A stretch of 64,000 nucleotides of DNA from Paracoccus sp. JM45. Its GTDB lineage: Bacteria; Pseudomonadota; Alphaproteobacteria; Rhodobacterales; Rhodobacteraceae. Location: contig NZ_QQVY01000011.1 of assembly GCF_003590715.1 (NCBI RefSeq), positions 18,480 through 82,479 on the forward strand. The letters run 5' to 3'. The translations under genes were made by a program, and so were the position numbers. Shown here piece after piece: positions 59,085 to 64,000 of the stretch. Each line of letters begins with the position of its first letter. The first letter of the stretch is position 1. Below the pieces are notes generated by a model that saw nothing but the letters and a program-made list of their open reading frames with translations, did no database searches and had not been told where the DNA came from.

Positions 59085-60311
59085 ATGTCCCGAATATCCC
59101 TTACACCCAAGCATGCTGCCGCGGTTACAGCGGTTCTGGGGCTGCTGTCCCTGTTTCCGCCGTTGGCAACAGATATGTATCTGGCCGCACTTGGCGATCT
59201 GGCGGTATCCCTGCAGGCAAGCCATACGGCGGTCGAATTTTCACTGTCGATCTTCTTTCTTGGGCTTTGCGTCGGGCAGTTGGTGGTGGGTATGCTGACG
59301 GATGCTTATGGCCGCAAGATGCCGCTGCTGGTCGGGACAGCCTTATTCACCATGACGTCAATCGCTTTGCCGATGGTCAAAGATGTCAATCTGTTTAACG
59401 CATTGCGGTTCGTGCAAGCCATCGGGGCAAGTGCCGGTATGGTTGTCGGTCGTGCGGTGGTGAAGGACCTTTATTCAGGGCAACGGGCCGCGCAGGTGAT
59501 GACAGTTCTGGTCATGCTGCTGACCATCGGACCGATTGTCTCTCCGACATTGGGCAGCATGCTGCTGGGCACTTTCGGCTGGCAGTCGATTTTTGCGGTC
59601 ATGGCACTGGTCAGTGTCATCGCCTTTACCTTGGCACTGCTTGTCCTGCCTGAAACGCTTCCGCTGGAAAAACGCAAATCGCAGCCCTTCGCAAACGGTT
59701 TGCGGACAGCGGGCATGCTGCTGTCCCTGCGTGGTTTCATCATTATGGCACTGGTGGCCGGTTTTGCCCAAGGCGGCATGTTCGCTTTTATCACCGGATC
59801 ATCGGGGGTGTTCCAAGGTATCTTCAGCCTTAGCGCAACAGGCTTTGGCATGATGTTCGCCTTTATCGCGGCAGCCCTGATCGTTTTCGGGCGCGTGAAC
59901 GGCATTTTGCTGAACCGTATCAGCCCGTGGCAGATCCTGAAGGTTGGTTTACCCTGCTTTATCGCCTCGGCGTTATGTCTGACGCTTCTTTCGGGGACGC
60001 AAACGTTATGGGTGTTCGTCCTGCCGCTGTGGATTACAATCGGCATGATCGGCCTTTTGTCAGCCAACGCGATGTCGATCACGATGGAGCTTGCCGACGT
60101 CGGCGCCGGCATGGGATCGGCGCTATTGGGTGCCATCCAGTTCGCCATCGCCTTTTCGGTATCGTCCTGCGTTGCCATCGGCGGAACGGCGACAACATTG
60201 CCCATGTCCCTTGGCCTGCTGGCCCCGGCAATCATTGCAACATCGCTGTTCTTTCTTTCCGGCATTCATAAAAGCAGCGTGCATACAGGCAGTGCCACAG
60301 CCGCAAATTGA
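59085..60311 (+). CDS. Bcr/CflA family multidrug efflux MFS transporter
   Basis: A 408-residue drug:proton antiporter with twelve membrane helices. The MFS signature is FFLGLCVGQLVVGMLTDAYGRKMPLLVG, and PLATDMYLAALGDLAVSLQA is the Bcr/CflA start. FVQAIGASAGMVVGRAVVKDLY is the motif C region. The ATG at 59085 has AGGAGA upstream. It exports small toxic compounds such as chloramphenicol- or bicyclomycin-type drugs, or native metabolites. It is under control of the divergent TetR gene. Its real substrate is not predictable. Confidence 0.9.
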   Translation: MSRISLTPKHAAAVTAVLGLLSLFPPLATDMYLAALGDLAVSLQASHTAVEFSLSIFFLGLCVGQLVVGMLTDAYGRKMPLLVGTALFTMTSIALPMVKDVNLFNALRFVQAIGASAGMVVGRAVVKDLYSGQRAAQVMTVLVMLLTIGPIVSPTLGSMLLGTFGWQSIFAVMALVSVIAFTLALLVLPETLPLEKRKSQPFANGLRTAGMLLSLRGFIIMALVAGFAQGGMFAFITGSSGVFQGIFSLSATGFGMMFAFIAAALIVFGRVNGILLNRISPWQILKVGLPCFIASALCLTLLSGTQTLWVFVLPLWITIGMIGLLSANAMSITMELADVGAGMGSALLGAIQFAIAFSVSSCVAIGGTATTLPMSLGLLAPAIIATSLFFLSGIHKSSVHTGSATAAN

Positions 60312-60326
60312 TTGAACCTACTAACA

Positions 60327-60354
60327 CTGCTGTCCCGTCATTCTGACGGTGCAG
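60327..60354 (+). terminator. Possible terminator after the efflux pump
   Basis: CCGTCA (60335-60340) and TGACGG (60344-60349) form a 3-nt-loop stem, with an outer CTGC/GCAG pair, 16 bp after the stop. There is no U-tract. The rest of the 147-bp gap before the tRNA gene holds nothing that I can recognise. Confidence 0.35.
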
Positions 60355-60458
60355 GAATACTTGGAAACCAGACCATTGCTTGTTGGATTGTCAGATAAGA
60401 CAGACCGTCTTTCTTGTTCCGAAGCCTGACATCCATAAGCCATCAAATTGTCCGGAAC

Positions 60459-60548
60459 TGGCGGAGGCGGTGGGATTCGAACCCACGGTGGACTTTTACC
60501 CACGTCGGTTTTCAAGACCGGTGCATTAAACCACTCTGCCACGCCTCC
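60459..60548 (-). tRNA. tRNA-Ser (UGA)
   Basis: A 90-nt class-II tRNA with a long variable arm, on the minus strand. The acceptor stem GGAGGCG pairs with CGCCTCC, the T arm shows GGTTCGAATCC, the anticodon loop CTTGAAA contains TGA, and the CCA end is encoded. It reads UCA/UCG serine codons. It sits as a separate transcript between the efflux pump and the lipoprotein gene. Confidence 0.97.
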
Positions 60549-60590
60549 GACTTTGGCGGATTAGCGCGGCAGGGCGGCGCTTGCAAGGAC

Positions 60591-61091
60591 TTAGCGCGAG
60601 AGTTTGACGACTTGTGTCGCCCCGGCAATCTCGATCGCGTATATTTTGTTAAGTTGCAGGAAGCTAAGCGGCATCGCGACGACGATCTGGTCGGTGGTTG
60701 GGTTTGCGGGCAGGGTGGCTGCGGCGCTGTTTGCGGCCGGCGGGGCCGCAACAAAGCGCAGTCGCAGGACGCCATCAGCGTCTGGCGTCATGCGGTTGCC
60801 CGGCTGGGGGCGGACGGAAACCAGTTCGGCCGAATGGTATCCTTTGACGGGGGCGAAACCACGCACGACCAGCAGGCGGCCTTCGGAAAGCGGTTCCCAT
60901 TCGGCCGAGAGGATCTGCGGAATGGCCGGACGTTCGTCGATCTGCGTGACGTAACCCTCCTCGGGGGCAAGCGAGGTCGACGGGGCCGGACGACCGCCCC
61001 AAGACAGCGGGTTCCAGCCGCTATCCCCGGACCGTCCGCATCCGGACACGATGGCGGCGACGATCAGCAGGGGCAGGGTTAGTCTGGTCAT
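60591..61091 (-). CDS. Lipoprotein of unknown function
   Basis: A 166-residue protein with a lipobox (LLIVAAIVSGCGRS), so lipidation at Cys18 is expected. The body has GWNPLSWGGRPAPSTSLAPE and a beta-rich region with PEEGYVTQIDERPAIPQI and FAPVKGYHSAELVSVRP. I recognise no named family; similar lipoproteins occur in Rhodobacterales next to tRNA-Ser. The C-terminus (LNKIYAIEIAGATQVVKLSR) resembles a strand pair. It is divergent from sufE. It is probably attached to a membrane in the periplasm. Confidence 0.8.
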   Translation of the reverse strand: MTRLTLPLLIVAAIVSGCGRSGDSGWNPLSWGGRPAPSTSLAPEEGYVTQIDERPAIPQILSAEWEPLSEGRLLVVRGFAPVKGYHSAELVSVRPQPGNRMTPDADGVLRLRFVAAPPAANSAAATLPANPTTDQIVVAMPLSFLQLNKIYAIEIAGATQVVKLSR

Positions 61092-61206
61092 GGCGCATCC
61101 CTTTGGCTTTTGACCTTGGTGATAGGCGAAACGAGGCGCGTGGAAAAGCCTCTTTGACCTTGGGGCGCAGTCAGGCTAGGCCTTCTTGTGCAAAACGGAG
61201 AGACCC

Positions 61207-61617
61207 ATGCCAACCGCCGCTTTCGAAGATATTGCCGAAACTTTCGAATTTCTGGATGATTGGGAAGAACGTTACCGCCATGTGATCGAGCTTGGCAAAG
61301 CCATGCCCGGTCTGGATGACGCTTTCCACGTTCCTGCCACCAAGGTTGACGGATGTGCCAGTCAGGTCTGGATCCTGCCGCGCATCGAAGATGGCCGTTT
61401 CGATTTTCAAGGCGACAGCGATGCCATCATCGTGCGTGGCCTGATTGCCGTTCTGCACGCGCTTTATTCAGGGCTGCCGGTGGCCGAGGTCGAAGGCGTG
61501 GATGCCCCTGCCGCGCTTGCACGGCTGGGGCTGGATGAGCATCTGTCCGCACAGCGATCGAACGGTGTGCGCGCCATGATCGAACGGATCAGATTGCTGG
61601 CCGCCGACGCAAGCTGA
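61207..61617 (+). CDS. sufE: SufE family sulfur-transfer protein
   Basis: A 136-residue SufE. The sequence [18 protein letters not shown] is a standard start, and the sulfur-accepting Cys is C50 in [28 protein letters not shown] and [15 protein letters not shown] complete the fold. SufE takes persulfide from SufS and passes it to the SufBC2D scaffold in Fe-S cluster assembly. The ATG at 61207 has GGAG upstream; the longer frame (61186) has no good site. It overlaps mnmA by 29 bp at the 3' end in convergent orientation. Confidence 0.92.
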   Translation: MPTAAFEDIAETFEFLDDWEERYRHVIELGKAMPGLDDAFHVPATKVDGCASQVWILPRIEDGRFDFQGDSDAIIVRGLIAVLHALYSGLPVAEVEGVDAPAALARLGLDEHLSAQRSNGVRAMIERIRLLAADAS

Positions 61618-62761
61618 TCCAGCCACCGCCCAGCACGCGTGTGCCATCGGGTTCATAGAACACGCAGGCCTGTCCGGGGCTAACGCCGTCTTCGGGGTCC
61701 AGCAGCTCGACCTCGGCGCGGCGACCGGGCAGGGGGCGCAGGATCGCGGGGCGCGGCGGGCGGGTTGACCGGATGCGGACAAGGCAGGCGATCTCGCCCT
61801 CATAGGCGTCGTCGCCCAGCCAGTTCACCTCGGTCACATTGACGGTCTTGGTGGACAGGGCTGCACGCGGGCCGACAAGGACACGGCGGGTGTCGGGTTC
61901 CAGTCGAACGACATACAGGGGATCACCCAGACCCCCGATGCCCAGACCGCGACGCTGGCCGATGGTATAGTGGATCACGCCGCGATGGGTGCCCAGCACG
62001 TTCCCCTCCATATCGACGATATCACCGGGGTCGGCGGCACCGGGGCGCAGCTTTTCGATGACAGCGGCGTAATCGCCATTCGGGACAAAGCAGATGTCCT
62101 GACTGTCGGGTTTGTCGGCAACGGACAGCCCGTATTCAGCGGCAAGCGCGCGGGTTTCATCCTTGCTGACCAGATGGCCCAAGGGAAAGCGCAGGTAATC
62201 CAGCTGTTCTTGCGTGGTGGAGAACAGGAAATAGCTTTGATCGCGGTTCGGATCGGCAGCCATGTGCAGTTCTGCACGCATGCTGCCATCCTTGCGCTGG
62301 ATATAATGGCCGGTGGCCATGCAATCGGCATCCAGATCGCGGGCGGTTTCCAGAAGATCGCGGAACTTGACGCGTTCGTTGCAGCGGATACAGGGAACAG
62401 GGGTCGCGCCCGCCAGATAGGCATCGGCAAATTCGTCGATTACTGATTCACGGAACTTGTTTTCGTAATCCAGCACATAATGCGGAAAGCCCATACGCTC
62501 GGCCACGCGGCGGGCATCGTGGATGTCCTGACCCGCACAGCAGGCACCTTTTTTGGCCAAAGCCGCGCCATGGTCATAAAGCTGCAAGGTCACCCCGATG
62601 ACATCATAACCTTCACTTTTCAGCTGTGCCGCCACAACCGAGCTGTCGACGCCGCCCGACATCGCCACCACCACACGGGTTTCCGCAGGGGGTTTGGCAA
62701 AGCCAAGACTGTTCAATTCGGTATCGCGCGCTTCGGCGCGTTCGGCAGCAATCAGGGTCAT
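61589..62761 (-). CDS. mnmA: tRNA-specific 2-thiouridylase MnmA
   Basis: A 390-residue enzyme that thiolates U34 of tRNA Lys, Glu and Gln, in the cytoplasm. The PP-loop is [13 protein letters not shown]. The two catalytic Cys are in [13 protein letters not shown] and [23 protein letters not shown] and [11 protein letters not shown] are family blocks. The ATG at 62761 lies just before the PP-loop domain; the frame extends to 62815. Genes for SufE (sulfur supply) and SciP/CtrA (cell cycle) flank it. The order mnmA-sciP-ctrA is common in Rhodobacterales. Confidence 0.94.
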   Translation of the reverse strand: MTLIAAERAEARDTELNSLGFAKPPAETRVVVAMSGGVDSSVVAAQLKSEGYDVIGVTLQLYDHGAALAKKGACCAGQDIHDARRVAERMGFPHYVLDYENKFRESVIDEFADAYLAGATPVPCIRCNERVKFRDLLETARDLDADCMATGHYIQRKDGSMRAELHMAADPNRDQSYFLFSTTQEQLDYLRFPLGHLVSKDETRALAAEYGLSVADKPDSQDICFVPNGDYAAVIEKLRPGAADPGDIVDMEGNVLGTHRGVIHYTIGQRRGLGIGGLGDPLYVVRLEPDTRRVLVGPRAALSTKTVNVTEVNWLGDDAYEGEIACLVRIRSTRPPRPAILRPLPGRRAEVELLDPEDGVSPGQACVFYEPDGTRVLGGGWISLRRRPAI

Positions 62762-62804
62762 CGGGTGATCTTTCGCCCCCGCGGGGCTTTGGGCGTATCT
62801 ACGT

Positions 62805-62828
62805 ATTTGCATCAAAATATATGCAAAT
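62805..62828. promoter_or_regulatory. Perfect inverted repeat between mnmA and sciP
   Basis: ATTTGCAT (62805-62812) and ATGCAAAT (62821-62828) form perfect 8-bp arms around an AT-rich 8-bp spacer in the 171-bp divergent region. A second small symmetry, GATTTG-N5-CAAATC, lies at 62890-62906 in the sciP leader. Both are candidates for regulation of sciP. Confidence 0.4.
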
Positions 62829-62932
62829 GCTCTGTATTCTCAACCCCGCGCGGTGCTGAAAAGGGGAACGGGCTAACTGCGGCTTAAAAGATTTGCGTCA
62901 CAAATCGGAGGACAATAAAAAAGGCGGCATAA

Positions 62933-63208
62933 ATGTTCGTAAAGAAAACAACGGGTCCACGGATTGCAATGCTGGATGACGGCAGCATCATCAGTATTGC
63001 GGATCTGCCGGATGCCCAGACGCGATGGGTGGCAAGCCGCAAACAGATCGTCGTGCAGGCAGTCCATAAGGGGTTGATATTGCGCGAAGACGCCCTGCGC
63101 CGCTATGGCCTGTCCGAGGAGGAGTTCGACAGCTGGTGTGTGGCATTCGAAAGGCACGGTAAATCGGCATTGAAGACAACTGCCATCCAAAAGTATAGAC
63201 AATTATAG
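62933..63208 (+). CDS. sciP: CtrA inhibitor SciP (DUF1153)
   Basis: A 91-residue helix-turn-helix protein. It shows the whole DUF1153 pattern: KKTTGPRIAMLDDGSIISIADLPD, RWVASRKQIVVQAVHKGLI, LREDALRRYGLSEEEFDSW and the basic tail LKTTAIQKYRQL. In Caulobacter SciP binds CtrA or the DNA near it and stops CtrA from activating its targets in G1. It is divergent from mnmA and 101 bp upstream of ctrA. The ATG at 62933 has AAGGCGG upstream. With ctrA apparently disrupted, sciP may have no partner from this copy. Confidence 0.95.
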   Translation: MFVKKTTGPRIAMLDDGSIISIADLPDAQTRWVASRKQIVVQAVHKGLILREDALRRYGLSEEEFDSWCVAFERHGKSALKTTAIQKYRQL

Positions 63209-63288
63209 GTTGAGTAAGCCATGATCGAGGAAAGCCGGTAACCGCATATTAACCTGTTCGGACGATTGTCGGCTTATGACATTTTGAC

Positions 63289-63293
63289 GAATC
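63289..63293. promoter_or_regulatory. GANTC site in the ctrA promoter region
   Basis: GAATC is a CcrM adenine-methylation site (GANTC) 17 bp before the ctrA ATG. TTAACC at 63249-63254 resembles a CtrA half-site. In Caulobacter, ctrA transcription depends on hemimethylation of GANTC and on CtrA feedback; here this is only a suggestion from position. Confidence 0.4.
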
Positions 63294-63309
63294 GGGGGAT
63301 ACACCAGTC

Positions 63310-64000
63310 ATGCGAATTCTTTTGGTAGAAGATGATCCCAGCACAGCGCGTGCGATCGAACTGATGCTGACGGCTGCAAGCTATAACGTCTTCCTGACCG
63401 ATATGGGTGAGGAAGGGATCGATCTGGCCAAGTTGTATGACTATGACCTGATCCTGCTGGACCTTGATTTGCCCGACATGCACGGCATGGAGGTGCTGCG
63501 CCATCTGCGTCTTGCCCGCATCGATACGCCGATCCTGATCCTGACGGGGTCCGATGACACCGAAAGCAAGCTGCGTGGCTTCGGCTTTGGTGCCGATGAC
63601 TATATGACCAAGCCCTTCAATCGTGAAGAACTGCAGGCCCGCATCCAGGCGATCATCCGCCGGTCGAAAGGCCACAGTCAGGCGCTGATCCGCACGGGCA
63701 ATATCACGGTCAACCTCGACGCCCGTTCGGTCGAGGTGCATGGAAAGCCAGTCAATCTGACGGGCAAGGAATACCAGATCCTTGAACTGCTGAGCCTGCG
63801 CAAAGGCACAACCCTGACGAAAGAGATGTTCCTGAATCATCTTTATGGGGGAATGGATGAACCCGAACTGAAAATCATCGATGTGTTCATCAGAGGTGGT
63901 CCTGAATTTTCGACCAGTTTTCCGCCGGGGCTAAGCTATAGCATGGGTTTCATGTCAGGCGGCGGCTTTCAGGTGTTGATTGTGAGTATCATAGGCCTCG
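63310..64000 (+). CDS. ctrA: Cell-cycle response regulator CtrA, 3' part replaced by foreign sequence
   Basis: OmpR-type response regulator. Residues 1 to 194 are clear Ctr[21 protein letters not shown], phospho-acceptor Asp51 in [34 protein letters not shown], and the DNA-binding start [20 protein letters not shown] and [12 protein letters not shown]. Normal CtrA continues CKLRKKL and ends about 40 residues later. Here, from base 63892, the frame reads [15 protein letters not shown] and stays open to the window edge with no CtrA similarity. The recognition helix and wing would be lost. The ATG at 63310 has GGGGGA upstream. An insertion is most likely, but an assembly join cannot be excluded. 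Confidence 0.8.
   Translation, partial: MRILLVEDDPSTARAIELMLTAASYNVFLTDMGEEGIDLAKLYDYDLILLDLDLPDMHGMEVLRHLRLARIDTPILILTGSDDTESKLRGFGFGADDYMTKPFNREELQARIQAIIRRSKGHSQALIRTGNITVNLDARSVEVHGKPVNLTGKEYQILELLSLRKGTTLTKEMFLNHLYGGMDEPELKIIDVFIRGGPEFSTSFPPGLSYSMGFMSGGGFQVLIVSIIGL
63892..64000. mobile_element. Putative insertion in ctrA, left end only
   Basis: After the codons for KIIDVFI, the sequence departs from ctrA and turns into unrelated DNA that runs to the window edge. On the minus strand a short frame ends at about 63955 with [13 protein letters not shown] and a stop, which could be the C-terminus of a transposase. I cannot assign an IS family, and no terminal repeat or target duplication can be confirmed from one end. 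Confidence 0.4.

Noticed and set aside
60459..60548. tRNA-Ser as an integration site for a genomic island
   Set aside because: No integrase, no repeated tRNA 3' end and no change in gene character are seen on either side.

Overview
The window looks like chromosomal DNA of an alphaproteobacterium of the order Rhodobacterales (Rhodobacter/Paracoccus type); I cannot name a genus. The reasons are a complete cbb3 oxidase cluster in the order ccoN-O-Q-P-G-H-I-S next to fnrL and hemN, a sciP (DUF1153)-ctrA pair, high GC content, and many short overlapping catabolic operons built around ABC transporters. No phage, CRISPR array, rRNA or complete insertion sequence is visible.

Layout. 1-570: 3' end of an amino-acid ABC ATPase. 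608-9016: a divergent catabolic locus. The minus strand carries a GntR regulator, a TIGR04076 protein, an aldo/keto reductase and a Liv-type binding protein. The plus strand carries livG-F-H-M-type genes and an aldo/keto reductase fused to a Rid-family domain. 9003-15828: a MacAB-type exporter, two small low-complexity secreted paralogues, a Spy/LTXXQ-like periplasmic protein and a divergent two-component system, which reads as an envelope-stress module. 15935-17470: PhoD-type phosphatase. 17508-27586: ccoS, I, H, G, P, Q, O, N, then fnrL and hemN, with three near-perfect FNR boxes that tie the region into one oxygen-responsive unit. 27701-31434: a nuclease and SMC-like ATPase pair (SbcCD/YhaO-YhaN type). 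31509-37273: GntR, a polar amino-acid ABC transporter, a class-V PLP enzyme and a hydantoinase. 37270-43572: a TVP38/flavin-disulfide-oxidoreductase fusion followed by YnjF-, YnjB-, YnjC- and YnjD-like genes, the counterpart of the uncharacterised ydj-ynj region of E. coli and the best candidate for an undescribed system. 43658-48724: dehalogenase, a small exported protein, and tyrosine/homogentisate degradation (Rieske protein, HPPD, Lrp, HmgA, MarR). 48932-58342: an oligopeptide-type ABC transporter with an acetylpolyamine-deacetylase-like enzyme, an ornithine-cyclodeaminase-like enzyme, a FAD oxidase and a LysR regulator. 58386-60311: TetR and a Bcr/CflA-type efflux pump with two operator-like palindromes. 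60459-62761: tRNA-Ser(UGA), a lipoprotein, SufE and MnmA. 62933-64000: sciP and ctrA. The ctrA frame loses its conserved sequence after residue 194, as if something has inserted there.

The genes fall into self-contained import-plus-catabolism units, each with its own regulator at a divergent promoter, set around a core of microaerobic respiration and cell-cycle genes. Start codons were moved inward from the longest frame where a ribosome-binding site, family length or neighbouring gene argued for it.
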